This document shows positions 51,173 through 61,337 of a stretch of 64,000 bases of DNA, in pieces. A program made the translations under genes and the position numbers. The notes beneath the pieces were generated by a model. The model was given only the letters and a program-made list of their open reading frames with translations, had not been told where the DNA came from and did no database searches. Positions within the stretch are counted from its first letter, which is position 1, and each line of letters opens with the position of its first letter. This DNA is from Parapusillimonas granuli (GTDB taxonomy: Bacteria; Pseudomonadota; Gammaproteobacteria; Burkholderiales; Burkholderiaceae_B): contig NZ_JACCEM010000009.1 in NCBI RefSeq assembly GCF_013416525.1, positions 186,001 to 250,000 on the forward strand. The letters are read 5' to 3'.

Positions 51173-52641
51173 TCAAATCCTTATCCGGCCTCGAAGTCGC
51201 CAATTCCTTCTCCGAACTTCCGCCGCGCTTCTATACCCGGCTCGAGCCGCAGCCCTTGAACCAGCCCAGGCTGCTGCACGCCAATCCCGACGTCGCCGCG
51301 CTGCTGGGCATGTCCAGCAGCGTTTTCCAGGATCCCCTGTTCCTGGACGTCTTTTCCGGCAAGCAGCCGCTGCCGGGCGGCAAGACGCTGGCGGCGGTCT
51401 ACAGCGGCCATCAATTCGGCGTCTGGGCGGGGCAATTGGGCGATGGCCGGGCCCACTTGCTGGGGGAAGTCGTGGCGCCGTCGGGCAATTGGGAGCTGCA
51501 ATTGAAGGGCTCGGGCCGCACCCCGTATTCCCGCATGGGGGACGGCCGCGCCGTGCTGCGTTCGTCCGTGCGCGAATACCTGGCGGGCGAAGCCATGGCG
51601 GGCCTGGGCATTCCCACGACCCGCGCGCTGGCCCTGGTGGTTTCCGACGACCCGGTCTACCGCGAAACGGTGGAGACGGCCGCCATCGTGACGCGCGTCT
51701 CGCCCAGCTTCGTTCGCTTCGGTTCCTTCGAGCACTGGTCGCAGTCGCCGGCGGAACTGCAAGCCTTGTTCGACTACGTGGTCGACCGCCACTTTCCGGC
51801 ATGCCGCGCCGGCGTCCACGGCCCGGACGCGCTGAACGAGACCGTGGCCCGTTTCCTGCGCGAAGTGGTGGCGCGCACGGCGCGCCTGATCGCGGACTGG
51901 CAGACGGCCGGCTTCTGCCACGGGGTGATGAACACCGACAACATGTCCATACTGGGCCTGACCCTGGACTACGGTCCCTACGGCTTCATGGACGCCTTCC
52001 AGGCCAATCATGTCTGCAACCACAGCGACACCCAGGGCCGGTACGCCTGGAACGCGCAGCCGGCCGTGGCCCACTGGAACCTGTATCGGCTGGCGGGGGC
52101 CCTGCTGGGCCTGGGCGTGCCGCAAGACCTTTTGAAAGCGCAGCTGGAGCACTACGAAGCCGAGTTCCTTCAAGCCTATCGCGGCAACCTCATGCGCAAA
52201 TTCGGGCTGCTCGCCTGGGAAGAGGGCGACGACGAGCTGGCCGACCAATGGTGGCGGCTGCTGCACACGCAAAAGGCGGATTTCACGCTCAGCTTCAGGT
52301 CGCTGGCGCGGGCGCCCGAAGAGCCCGACACCTTCCTCTCGCGCTTTGCGGATCCCGATGCCGCCCGGACCTGGCTGGAGCGTTATGCGAAAAGGCTGGA
52401 ACAGGACGAGCGGGACCCGGACCAGCGCGCAGCGCAGATGCTGGCCTGCAATCCGCTCTACGTGCTGCGCAACCATCTGGCCGAAGAAGCCATACGGGCG
52501 GCCGCGCGGGACGACGCCGGCGAGATCGGCCGGCTGCTGGAAGCCTTGCGCGATCCCTGCACCGAGAAGCCGGGGTTCGAGGCCTATGCCGCCGAAGCGC
52601 CCGAGTGGGCGGAGCGTCTTCAGGTCAGCTGTTCTTCCTGA
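51169..52641 (+). CDS. selO: SelO/YdiU pseudokinase-fold protein adenylyltransferase
   Basis: A 490-residue member of the SelO family. It has YSGHQFGVWAGQLGDGRAHL, the glycine-rich LKGSGRTPYSRMGDGRAVLR and the active-site GVMNTDNMSILGLTLDYGPY. The enzyme transfers AMP to protein Ser/Thr/Tyr in redox regulation. The C-terminus ends in SCSS, holding the conserved terminal cysteine. Confidence 0.93.
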   Translation: MIKSLSGLEVANSFSELPPRFYTRLEPQPLNQPRLLHANPDVAALLGMSSSVFQDPLFLDVFSGKQPLPGGKTLAAVYSGHQFGVWAGQLGDGRAHLLGEVVAPSGNWELQLKGSGRTPYSRMGDGRAVLRSSVREYLAGEAMAGLGIPTTRALALVVSDDPVYRETVETAAIVTRVSPSFVRFGSFEHWSQSPAELQALFDYVVDRHFPACRAGVHGPDALNETVARFLREVVARTARLIADWQTAGFCHGVMNTDNMSILGLTLDYGPYGFMDAFQANHVCNHSDTQGRYAWNAQPAVAHWNLYRLAGALLGLGVPQDLLKAQLEHYEAEFLQAYRGNLMRKFGLLAWEEGDDELADQWWRLLHTQKADFTLSFRSLARAPEEPDTFLSRFADPDAARTWLERYAKRLEQDERDPDQRAAQMLACNPLYVLRNHLAEEAIRAAARDDAGEIGRLLEALRDPCTEKPGFEAYAAEAPEWAERLQVSCSS

Positions 52642-52711
52642 TGCCGGCGCCCGGCTTCTTCACAATCTTTTTATAGAATCACGGATTCAATCAAGGTAAA
52701 AAGCGAAAACC

Positions 52712-53773
52712 ATGTCCGGCAATACACTAGGCAAACTCTTCTGCGTCACGAATTTCGGCGAATCGCACGGCCCCGCCATCGGCGCGGTCGTGGACGGCTG
52801 CCCTCCCGGCCTGCCGCTCGGGGCCGACGACATCCAGCGCGAACTCGATCGGCGCCGGCCCGGCACGTCCAGGCACGTGACGCAGCGGCAGGAAGCCGAC
52901 CAGGTCGAGATCCTTTCCGGCGTGTACGAAGGCAAGACCACGGGCACGCCCATCGCCCTGCTCATCCGGAACACCGACGCCCGCAGCAAGGACTACAGCA
53001 ATATCGCCGACACCTTTCGCCCCGGGCATGCCGACTACACGTATTGGCGCAAATATGCCGAGCGCGATCCGCGTGGCGGCGGGCGCTCTTCGGCGCGGCT
53101 GACGGCGCCCACCGTGGCGGCGGGCGCCATTGCCAAGAAGTGGCTGGAACAGGCGTACGGCGTCAGGATTCGCGGCTACATGAGCCAGCTGGGGCCTGTG
53201 GAAATTCCCTTCGTTTCCTGGGACGAAGTCGGCAACAATCCGTTCTACGCACCCAATGCGCAGATCGTTCCCGAACTCGAAGCCTATATGGACCAGTTGC
53301 GGCGGGACGGCGACTCCATCGGGGCGCGCATCGAAGTGGTGGCCGAAAACGCGCCCGCCGGCTGGGGCGAGCCCTTGTACGATCGCCTGGACGCCGATAT
53401 CGCCCACGCCATGATGGGCCTGAACGCCGTCAAGGGCGTGTCCATCGGCGCGGGGTTCGACAGCATCGCGCAGCGCGGCTCCGAGCACGGCGACGAGCTC
53501 ACCCCCGAAGGCTTCCTGAGCAATCACGCGGGCGGCGTGCTCGGCGGCATTTCGTCCGGCCAGCCCATTGCCGTCACGCTGGCGATCAAGCCCACTTCCA
53601 GCATACGCATCGAGCGCCGGTCCATCGACCGCGCCGGGAACCCCGTGCAGGTCCAGACACTGGGGCGGCACGATCCTTGCGTGGGCATACGCGCCACCCC
53701 GATCGCCGAAGCGCTTCTGGCCATCGTGCTGATGGACCATGCGCTGCGCCACCGCGCCCAGTGCGGAAAATAA
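52712..53773 (+). CDS. aroC: Chorismate synthase
   Basis: A 353-residue enzyme with [21 protein letters not shown] near the start, [41 protein letters not shown] and a C-terminal [13 protein letters not shown]. It makes chorismate from EPSP in the shikimate pathway with reduced FMN. It is complete and in the usual size range. Confidence 0.95.
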   Translation: MSGNTLGKLFCVTNFGESHGPAIGAVVDGCPPGLPLGADDIQRELDRRRPGTSRHVTQRQEADQVEILSGVYEGKTTGTPIALLIRNTDARSKDYSNIADTFRPGHADYTYWRKYAERDPRGGGRSSARLTAPTVAAGAIAKKWLEQAYGVRIRGYMSQLGPVEIPFVSWDEVGNNPFYAPNAQIVPELEAYMDQLRRDGDSIGARIEVVAENAPAGWGEPLYDRLDADIAHAMMGLNAVKGVSIGAGFDSIAQRGSEHGDELTPEGFLSNHAGGVLGGISSGQPIAVTLAIKPTSSIRIERRSIDRAGNPVQVQTLGRHDPCVGIRATPIAEALLAIVLMDHALRHRAQCGK

Positions 53774-53801
53774 TACCCGTCATGAAAGGAGTTCCACTGC
53801 C

Positions 53802-54638
53802 ATGAAAATGAAGACATCGATGACACGCCGCTACGCGGCCTGCGCGCTGGCCGCCGTCACCGCGCTCGGCGGTTGCGCCGCCGTCCAGACGACGGGGTCG
53901 GGTTCGGTGGGCGTGGAGCGCAAGCAATACATGTCGGGCATGGTGTCGGAAGCCGCCTTGCAGCAGGAGGCGGCCCAGCAATATTCCAGCCTGATCAACC
54001 AGGCCCGGGCCCAGGGGGCGCTGGACGTCAACGCCGCCCAGACGGCCAGGGTCAGGACCATCGCCAACAAGCTCATCCAGCAGGTGGGCGCTTTCAGGCC
54101 GGACGCCCGCAACTGGAACTGGGAAGTGCACGTGCTCAATTCCAAGGAAGTCAACGCCTGGTGCATGCCGGGCGGGAAAATGGCCGTGTACGCCGGCCTC
54201 ATCGACCGCATCAAGCCGACCGACGCGGAACTCGCGGCCGTGATCGGCCACGAGATGGCCCACGCCCTGCGCGAACACGCCCGCGAGCAAGTGTCCCAGC
54301 AAATGGTGACCAACGTCGGCCTTTCCGTGCTTTCCGCCGTGACCGGCGTGGGGGCGACGGCCGACCTGGGCAGCGCCCTGACCAACGTCATGTTCACCCT
54401 GCCGAACAGCCGCACCCACGAAACCGAGGCCGACCGCATCGGCGTGGAACTGGCGGCGCGCGCCGGCTACGACCCTCGGGCCGCGGTGACCCTGTGGCAG
54501 AAAATGGGCGCGCTCGGCGGCAGTTCCGCGCCGCCGGAATTCCTGTCCACCCACCCCTCGGCCGCCAGCCGCAGCGCGGACCTCACCGAGGCGGCCGAAC
54601 GCGTCATGCCGCTGTATCAGGCCGCCGGCGGCAGGTAG
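53802..54638 (+). CDS. M48 family metallopeptidase, lipoprotein
   Basis: A 278-residue periplasmic metalloprotease. A lipoprotein signal ends in TALGGC (Cys about 24), zinc motif VIGHEMAHALREH is near 149, and the third ligand is in HETEADRIGVELAARAGYDP. Related to the LoiP/BepA-type quality-control proteases. It is convergent with the next gene. Confidence 0.9.
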   Translation: MKMKTSMTRRYAACALAAVTALGGCAAVQTTGSGSVGVERKQYMSGMVSEAALQQEAAQQYSSLINQARAQGALDVNAAQTARVRTIANKLIQQVGAFRPDARNWNWEVHVLNSKEVNAWCMPGGKMAVYAGLIDRIKPTDAELAAVIGHEMAHALREHAREQVSQQMVTNVGLSVLSAVTGVGATADLGSALTNVMFTLPNSRTHETEADRIGVELAARAGYDPRAAVTLWQKMGALGGSSAPPEFLSTHPSAASRSADLTEAAERVMPLYQAAGGR

Positions 54639-54690
54639 AGCCGCGCCGTCCGGCCCGCGGGCGCCCGCGCGAGGCGCCGCGACCGCGCGT

Positions 54691-55761
54691 TCAGCGCGCC
54701 AGAACCTGGGCCTGCCGGTTGCGGATCCGGTACCAATTGATGCCCACGGCGGCGATCAGCAGCAGCCCCAGGTAGCCGAGCAGCGGATACACGGTGCCCA
54801 CCAGCTTGGTGAATCCGGCCTGGCCCAGAATCAGGGCGATCCCGCAGCTCAGTATGCTGAATCCGCGGAAGCGCCGGGTTTCCGGCCGGGTGAAGCGAGC
54901 GCTGAAGGCGAAGAACATGCCCACCGCCGTGCTGTAGACCATGCAGGTGATCGACAGGGTCATCAGGATGCCGACCACGGGAGACAGGCGGGTGGCCAGC
55001 GCGAGCGTGGGAAGCTCGGCGCCCTGGAGCTGGTTCAGGTTGTAGAGCAGGGCGATGTTGATCAGCAGGATCAGGATGCCGAGCCCGATGCCGCCCAGCA
55101 CGCCGCCCAGCGACGTGCTCCTGATGTCCGTGCTGCGGCCCGAGATCACGGCCAGCATGGGAAAACCCACGGCGATGTTGAAGGACGCATACAGCATCGC
55201 GGCGATGGACCAGTGCGGGGCGACGGTTTCCTGCCGCAGGCTGAGGGCCAGCAGTTCATCCGTGCTCGCATTCACGGTGAAAAGCGAATACACGGTGATG
55301 ATGACCACCATGCCCATCAGGATGGGCGTGGCCGCGCTCACCAGGTCGATGATGCGCTTGACGTTCAGGCACAGCGTCAGGATGACGAGGGCGGCCATGA
55401 AGGCGCCGCCGGCGATGGGCGCCAGCCCGAATTGCTGCTGGAACAGCGAGCCCGTGCCCGCCAGCATGGCGACGCCCACGCCGTACAGGAAGAACGTGAG
55501 CAGGATGTCCATGACCGCGCCGGCCTTGGCGCCGAACAGGATGCGCAGCACCTCTTTGTGCGACTCCACCTGGAGCTGGGTGCTCATGCGAGCGATCTGC
55601 CTGCCCAGGAAGGCGAACAGCACACCCGCCACAACGGTGCCGGCAATGCCGGCCAGGCCATAGCCGGTGAAGAACTGAAGGATTTCCTGGCCCGAGGCGA
55701 AGCCGCCTCCGATGATGACGCCCATATAGGCGAACGCCAACTGTATTGCGTAGCGATTCAT
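54691..55761 (-). CDS. YkvI-like membrane transporter protein
   Basis: A 356-residue polytopic protein with about ten helices, starting NRYAIQLAFAYMGVIIGGGF. It resembles the YkvI family of amino-acid transporter-like proteins; no substrate is known. The start at 55761 matches the family; an upstream ATG would add 34 basic residues. Confidence 0.8.
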   Translation of the reverse strand: MNRYAIQLAFAYMGVIIGGGFASGQEILQFFTGYGLAGIAGTVVAGVLFAFLGRQIARMSTQLQVESHKEVLRILFGAKAGAVMDILLTFFLYGVGVAMLAGTGSLFQQQFGLAPIAGGAFMAALVILTLCLNVKRIIDLVSAATPILMGMVVIITVYSLFTVNASTDELLALSLRQETVAPHWSIAAMLYASFNIAVGFPMLAVISGRSTDIRSTSLGGVLGGIGLGILILLINIALLYNLNQLQGAELPTLALATRLSPVVGILMTLSITCMVYSTAVGMFFAFSARFTRPETRRFRGFSILSCGIALILGQAGFTKLVGTVYPLLGYLGLLLIAAVGINWYRIRNRQAQVLAR

Positions 55762-55900
55762 GACAAAAACTCGGGATTGTACCCGGTGTGCCGGGCCCTG
55801 GCGCCGAATCCATAAGGGTTTACCCCTGGCGCGAAGCCGGCGCGTCCGGCATGCATCCAGCATTCATGCGGCTTCCAGCCTTCCGTTCTAATTTTAGCAA

Positions 55901-55919
55901 CAATATTAATTAAATATTG
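55901..55919. promoter_or_regulatory. Palindrome upstream of the dpp-type operon
   Basis: CAATATT and AATATTG (7-bp perfect inverted repeat, 5-bp spacer) lie in an AT-rich island about 90 bp before the first permease gene. LysR-type regulators bind such T-N11-A sites; the LysR at 62.9 kb is the nearest candidate. The rest of the 246-bp gap shows nothing else. Confidence 0.4.
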
Positions 55920-56007
55920 AAATTGTTAGAAAGCACTGCGCTCTCTAGAATTCTGCACGTCAAAGCTGGGCCGTCCGCACAGCGCGAATCCGGCAGTAAG
56001 GAGTCAA

Positions 56008-56949
56008 ATGCTTTCGTACACGCTACGGCGCCTACTCATGACCTTGCCCGTCATGCTGTTCGTCGCCTTATTTGTTTTCGGTCTGCTCGATCTGGCGCCC
56101 GGCGATCCGGCGGCGCTGCTGGCGGGGGAAGACGCCACGCAGCAGGACATCGCGCGCATCCGCGACACCCTGGGCCTGGACAAGCCCTTCCTGCTTCGCT
56201 TCGGCGAATGGCTCTGGGCCATCGCGCACGGCGACCTGGGCACTTCGCTGTTCACCGGGCTGCCCGTCAGCGCCATGATCGCCCAGCGCCTGGCGCCGAC
56301 GGTCACGCTCATGATCATGACCCTGATCGTTTCCGTGGTCGTCGCCATTCCCTTCGGCGCGCTCGCCGCCTGGATGCACAACCGCTGGCACGACCGCGGC
56401 ATCATGGTGCTGGCCGTGCTGAGTTTTTCCGTTCCGTCCTTCGTCGTCGGCTACCTCCTGGCCTGGACGCTGGGCCTGCAGCTGCGCTGGTTCCCCGTGC
56501 AGGGCTATGTGCCGTTTTCCCAGGGCGTCGGGGCGTCGCTGCACAGCCTGGTGCTGCCGGCCCTGGCGTTGGGCAGCGTGTACATCGCCCTGATCACCCG
56601 CATCACCCGCGCGACGCTGCTCGAGACGCTCTCGCAGGACTATGTGCGCACCGCCCGGGCCAAAGGCGTGAGCAACCGCAGCATCCTTTTCCTGCACGCC
56701 CTCAAGAACGCCGCCGTGCCCATCGTCACCATCATCGCCAGCGGCGTGGCGCTGCTGATCAGCGGAACGGTGGTCACCGAGACCGTGTTCGCCATTCCCG
56801 GCCTGGGCCGCCTGACCGTGGACGCCATCCTGCGCCGCGACTATCCCATCATCCAAGGGGTCATCCTGCTGTTCAGCTTTTCCTACGTGCTGATCAATCT
56901 TGCGGCCGACCTGCTGTACCGCGTCTTCGACCCGAGGATCCATTACTGA
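56008..56949 (+). CDS. Dpp-type ABC transporter permease (DppB family)
   Basis: A 313-residue permease with the DppB-type first helix ([24 protein letters not shown]) and five more helices. The EAA-like loop is [21 protein letters not shown]. It imports a peptide-like or related solute with the genes that follow. It overlaps the next start by one base. Confidence 0.9.
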   Translation: MLSYTLRRLLMTLPVMLFVALFVFGLLDLAPGDPAALLAGEDATQQDIARIRDTLGLDKPFLLRFGEWLWAIAHGDLGTSLFTGLPVSAMIAQRLAPTVTLMIMTLIVSVVVAIPFGALAAWMHNRWHDRGIMVLAVLSFSVPSFVVGYLLAWTLGLQLRWFPVQGYVPFSQGVGASLHSLVLPALALGSVYIALITRITRATLLETLSQDYVRTARAKGVSNRSILFLHALKNAAVPIVTIIASGVALLISGTVVTETVFAIPGLGRLTVDAILRRDYPIIQGVILLFSFSYVLINLAADLLYRVFDPRIHY

Positions 56950-57782
56950 TGAACCGAACCATGCATTTTCTTCGCCGGTATCCCACCGTGGCGTTCGGGG
57001 GCCTGCTGGTCCTGGGCCTGGTCCTGATGGCCGTGCTGGCGCCCTGGCTGGGCACCACCGACCCCACCGCGCTGTCGCCCATACACCGCACCCGCTCGCC
57101 CAGCGCCCAGTTCTGGTTCGGCACCGATCTGCTGGGCCGCGACGTCTATTCCCGGGTCGTCTACGGGGCGCGCGTGTCCCTGATCGTCGGTTTCTCGGTG
57201 GCCTTCCTGGCGACCGTCATCGGCGTGGCCATCGGCCTGATCTCCGGCTTCGTGCGCTGGATAGACGCCATCGTCATGCGGATCATGGACGGCTTCATGT
57301 CCATTCCCACCATATTGCTGGCGATCGCGCTCATCGCCTTGACCAAGGGCTCCATGCAGAACGTCATCATCGCCATCACGATCGCCGAGATCCCGCGCGT
57401 CGTCCGCCTGGTGCGCGGACTGGTGCTCACGCTGCGCGAGCAGCCGTACATCGAGGCCGCGATCGCGGCCGGGGCGAGCCGGGGCCGCATCGTGCTGCGC
57501 CACATCTTCCCCAACACCATCGCCGCCCTGACGGTGCAGGCCACCTACATCTGTGGCGTCGCCATCCTGGCGGAAGCCAGCCTGTCCTTCATCGGCGCGG
57601 GCGTGCCGCCCGCCACGCCGTCATGGGGCAACATCATGGCCGAGGGCAGGGCGCTGTGGCAGATCAAGCCGCATCTGATCGCTTTTCCGGCGATCTTCCT
57701 GTCGATCGCCATCCTGGGCATCAACATGCTCGGCGACGGCTTGCGCGACGCCATCGACCCGCGCATGGCCAAGAGGATCTGA
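56949..57782 (+). CDS. Dpp-type ABC transporter permease (DppC family)
   Basis: A 277-residue permease with the OppC/DppC N-terminus ([26 protein letters not shown]) and [21 protein letters not shown]. The EAA loop is [19 protein letters not shown]. It is the partner of the DppB-like subunit. Confidence 0.92.
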   Translation: MNRTMHFLRRYPTVAFGGLLVLGLVLMAVLAPWLGTTDPTALSPIHRTRSPSAQFWFGTDLLGRDVYSRVVYGARVSLIVGFSVAFLATVIGVAIGLISGFVRWIDAIVMRIMDGFMSIPTILLAIALIALTKGSMQNVIIAITIAEIPRVVRLVRGLVLTLREQPYIEAAIAAGASRGRIVLRHIFPNTIAALTVQATYICGVAILAEASLSFIGAGVPPATPSWGNIMAEGRALWQIKPHLIAFPAIFLSIAILGINMLGDGLRDAIDPRMAKRI

Positions 57783-57784
57783 CC

Positions 57785-59713
57785 ATGAATGCAAACTCCA
57801 TGAATCCCGGCCGCCGCGTCCTGGACGTGTCCGACGTCTCGGTGGTCTTCGGACGGGGCGCCGGCGCCTTCACGGCCGTCAAGTCGCTGAGCCTGCATGT
57901 GGACCGGGGCGAGACCCTCGCCATCGTGGGGGAGTCGGGCTCCGGCAAGTCGGTGACCTCGCTGGCCGTCATGCGGCTCGTCGAATTCGGCGGCGGGCGC
58001 ATCGCGTCCGGCGGCATGGTCTTCCATGCCCGGGACGGCCGCAAGGTCGACCTGCTCGCCGCGTCGGAAGAAACCATGCGCGCCATGCGCGGCGCGGACA
58101 TCAGCATGATCTTCCAGGAGCCGATGACGTCCCTGAACCCGGTGCTGACGGTCGGCTTCCAGATCGTCGAGGCGATCCGGCTGCACCAGCAATGCGACGC
58201 CAGGGCCGCCGAGGCGGCCGCGCGCCGGGTGCTGGACCAGGTCCGCATTCCGGATTCCCGTGCCATCCTGAAGCGCTATCCGCACGAGCTGTCGGGCGGC
58301 ATGCGGCAAAGGGTGATGATCGCCATGGCGCTGTCCTGCCGGCCGGCGCTGCTCATCGCCGACGAGCCCACGACGGCGCTGGACGTCACCATCCAGGCGC
58401 AGATCCTGGGCCTGATCAAAGAGCTCCAGCGCGAGATGGACATGGGCGTGATCTTCATCACGCACGACATGGGCGTGGTCGCGGAAGTCGCCGACCGGGT
58501 GATGGTGATGCGCAAAGGCGAGGTCGTCGAGAACAATGACGTGCACGGCCTGTTCAACGCGCCGCGGCACCCCTACACCAAGGCGCTGATGGCCGCCGTC
58601 CCCAGACTGGGCGCCATGCGGGGCACCGACGGGCCGGCCCATTTCGACCTGCTGGACGGCGCCGCTGCCGGGCGCGGCGCGCCGGCGTCGGGAACGGCGC
58701 CCGGCCCGACGCCGGCACAGGCACAGGCATCGATACAGGCACAGGCATCGGCCGTGGCCGGCGCTCATGCCGGCCCGTCCGGCGACGTGATCCTGCGCGT
58801 GCGCGACCTGGTCACGCGCTTCGACGTGCGCGGCGGCTTCTTCTCGCGGGTGAAGCGCAAGGTGCACGCGGTCGAGAAAGTCAGCTTCGACCTGCACGCG
58901 GGCGAGACGCTTTCGCTGGTGGGCGAGTCGGGCTGCGGCAAGACCACCACGGGCCGCTCCCTGATGCACCTGACGCCCACATTAGGCGGCCGCATCGAGT
59001 TCGACGGCAAGGTGCTGGACCGCGCCGATCCCGACGCCATGCGCCATTTGCGCCGCAACATGCAGTTCGTCTTCCAGGATCCCTTCGCATCGCTCAATCC
59101 GCGCATGCGCATCGGCGACAGCATCAAGGAGCCGATGCTGATCCACGGCCTGCACAGCGGCGCGGCGGCGGACCGCCGCGTGGCCGAACTGCTTGAACGC
59201 GTCGGCCTGGACGCCGCGATGGCCGGGCGCTGGCCGCATGAATTCTCGGGCGGGCAAAGGCAGCGCATCTGCATCGCGCGCGCGCTGTCGGTCAATCCCA
59301 AAGTCCTGATCGCGGATGAATCGGTGTCCGCGCTGGACGTGTCCATCCAGGCGCAGATCGTGAATCTGCTGATCGACCTGCAGCGCGAGCTGGGCGTCGC
59401 CTACCTGTTCATTTCGCATGACATGGCGGTCGTCGAGCGCGTGAGCCATCGGGTCGCGGTGATGTATCTGGGCCAGATCGTCGAACTCGGCCCGCGCCGG
59501 ATGATTTTCGAGAATCCGCAGCATCCTTATACGCGGAAGCTCATGCAGGCCGTGCCGGTGGCGGATCCGTCCGTGCGCCGGGCCAAGGCGCTGGAAGTCA
59601 GCGACATTCCCAGCCCCGTCCGCGATCTCGGCGACGAGCCGGAAGTGAAGGCGCTGGTGCAGGTAGGCGAGGGCCACTACGTGGCGCGACATTCAATCGG
59701 CGGCGCATATTGA
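57785..59713 (+). CDS. Fused DppD-DppF ABC transporter ATPase
   Basis: A 642-residue ATPase with two complete nucleotide-binding domains: NBD1 with GESGSGKS and [19 protein letters not shown]2 with [14 protein letters not shown] and [16 protein letters not shown]. An Ala/Gln-rich linker at about 300-325 joins them. It is a natural DppD/DppF fusion, as in GsiA. It starts two bases after the permease gene. Confidence 0.92.
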   Translation: MNANSMNPGRRVLDVSDVSVVFGRGAGAFTAVKSLSLHVDRGETLAIVGESGSGKSVTSLAVMRLVEFGGGRIASGGMVFHARDGRKVDLLAASEETMRAMRGADISMIFQEPMTSLNPVLTVGFQIVEAIRLHQQCDARAAEAAARRVLDQVRIPDSRAILKRYPHELSGGMRQRVMIAMALSCRPALLIADEPTTALDVTIQAQILGLIKELQREMDMGVIFITHDMGVVAEVADRVMVMRKGEVVENNDVHGLFNAPRHPYTKALMAAVPRLGAMRGTDGPAHFDLLDGAAAGRGAPASGTAPGPTPAQAQASIQAQASAVAGAHAGPSGDVILRVRDLVTRFDVRGGFFSRVKRKVHAVEKVSFDLHAGETLSLVGESGCGKTTTGRSLMHLTPTLGGRIEFDGKVLDRADPDAMRHLRRNMQFVFQDPFASLNPRMRIGDSIKEPMLIHGLHSGAAADRRVAELLERVGLDAAMAGRWPHEFSGGQRQRICIARALSVNPKVLIADESVSALDVSIQAQIVNLLIDLQRELGVAYLFISHDMAVVERVSHRVAVMYLGQIVELGPRRMIFENPQHPYTRKLMQAVPVADPSVRRAKALEVSDIPSPVRDLGDEPEVKALVQVGEGHYVARHSIGGAY

Positions 59714-59739
59714 GCGCCGGCAATTCCAAGGAGATCGTT

Positions 59740-61335
59740 ATGGATCGCAGACAGTTTCTTTTGACCTCATCGGCATCGCTCGCCGCCATGAGCCTGCCCG
59801 GAGTTTCCTGGGCGCAGCGGGGCAAGACCGTGTTCCGCTGGGTGCCGCAGGCCGACCTGACCCTGCTGGACCCGACCTTCACCACCGCGGCGGTGACGCA
59901 AGGCCATGCGCAGCTGGTGTTCGACACCTTGTACGGCCTGGATTCCCAATACATGCCGCATCCGCAAATGGCCGCCGGCCACAGCTCCGAGAACGACGGC
60001 CTGCTCTGGAAGATCACGCTGCGCGACGGCTTGCGCTTCCATGACGGTTCGCCGGTGCGCGCCGCCGATGCCGTGGCCAGCATCAAGCGCTGGGCCAAGC
60101 GCGACGTGATGGGCCGCACCCTGATGCAGGCGACGGAAGAGCTCTCGGCGCCGGACGACAAGACCATACAGTTCAAGCTGTCCAAGCCTTTCCCGCTGAT
60201 CATCAACACGCTGGCCCGCCAGTCGGGCTTGATGGCCGTCATCATGCCCGAGCGCCTGGCCAATCTTCCCGAGACGGAAGGCGTGCAGGAAATGGTGGGC
60301 AGCGGCCCCTTCAAGTTCGTGGCCGACAAGTGGGTCTCGGGCTCGCGCGTGGTCTATGAAAAATTCGCGGACTACCAGCCGCGCAAGGACGACATGAAGC
60401 CCGATTTTTCGGCGGGCCCGAAGGTGGCGCACGTCGACGGGGTGTTGTGGAACATCATTCCCGACCGCGCGACGGCCATCGCCGCCTTGCAGGCCAACGA
60501 GGTCGATGGCGTGGAAACGGTGGACACCGACTTCCTGCCCATCTTGCGCGACGACCCCAACATCACGCTCATCAAGCGCAGCCTGCCGACCATAGGCGTG
60601 ATGCGTTTCAACCACCTGCATGCGCCCTTCAACAACGTCGAGATCCGCCGTGCCGTGCTGAGCGTGGTGAACCAGACCGAATACATGACGGCCATCAACG
60701 GCGCGGACTTTCCCGAGTTCTGGAGCGACAAGTGCGGCGTCTTCGTGCCGGGCTCGCCCATGGCCAGCGATGCGGGCATGGAGAAACTGACGGGCAAGCG
60801 GGACATAGAGAAAGCGAAAGCCGCCATCAAGGCCGCCGGCTACAAGGGCGAGAAAGTCGTCCTGCTCGATCCGGTCGATTTTCCCACCTGGCACGCCGCC
60901 GCGCTGGTGACGGCCGATCTGTTCAAGCGCCTGGGCTTCAACCTGGACGTGCAGGCCATCGACTGGGGCACCGCCGTGCAGCGCCGCAACAGCAAAGAGC
61001 CGGTTTCCAACGGCGGCTGGAGCGTGGCCTTCACCGGCAATACCGGCCCCGACAATTTGAATCCGGCGGGCCATCTCGCCTTGCGCGGCAATGGCGAGAA
61101 AGCCTGGTTCGGCTGGCCCACCAGCGAGAAGATCGAAAAGCTGCGCATGGACTGGTTGAACACGTCCGACCTCGAAACGCAAAAGAAGATCTGCCGCGAG
61201 ATCCAGCTGCAGGTTTTCGAGGACGTTCCTTACATCCCCCTGGGCGCGAGCTATCCCGTCACCGCCTTGCGCAAGGAATGGCGTGACTTCCAGCCGCAGA
61301 TCGCGCTGTTCTACACCGTCAGAAAAGGGGCTTGA
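59740..61335 (+). CDS. ABC transporter substrate-binding protein (SBP_bac_5 family)
   Basis: A 531-residue solute receptor with a Tat-like signal (MDRRQFLLTSSASLAAM) cleaved near residue 25 (SWA-QR). The family 5 domain includes WKITLRDGLRFHDGSPVRAADAV. It feeds the transporter upstream. The actual ligand is unknown; the M81 peptidase gene behind it hints at a peptide or amide. Confidence 0.9.
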   Translation: MDRRQFLLTSSASLAAMSLPGVSWAQRGKTVFRWVPQADLTLLDPTFTTAAVTQGHAQLVFDTLYGLDSQYMPHPQMAAGHSSENDGLLWKITLRDGLRFHDGSPVRAADAVASIKRWAKRDVMGRTLMQATEELSAPDDKTIQFKLSKPFPLIINTLARQSGLMAVIMPERLANLPETEGVQEMVGSGPFKFVADKWVSGSRVVYEKFADYQPRKDDMKPDFSAGPKVAHVDGVLWNIIPDRATAIAALQANEVDGVETVDTDFLPILRDDPNITLIKRSLPTIGVMRFNHLHAPFNNVEIRRAVLSVVNQTEYMTAINGADFPEFWSDKCGVFVPGSPMASDAGMEKLTGKRDIEKAKAAIKAAGYKGEKVVLLDPVDFPTWHAAALVTADLFKRLGFNLDVQAIDWGTAVQRRNSKEPVSNGGWSVAFTGNTGPDNLNPAGHLALRGNGEKAWFGWPTSEKIEKLRMDWLNTSDLETQKKICREIQLQVFEDVPYIPLGASYPVTALRKEWRDFQPQIALFYTVRKGA

Positions 61336-61337
61336 GC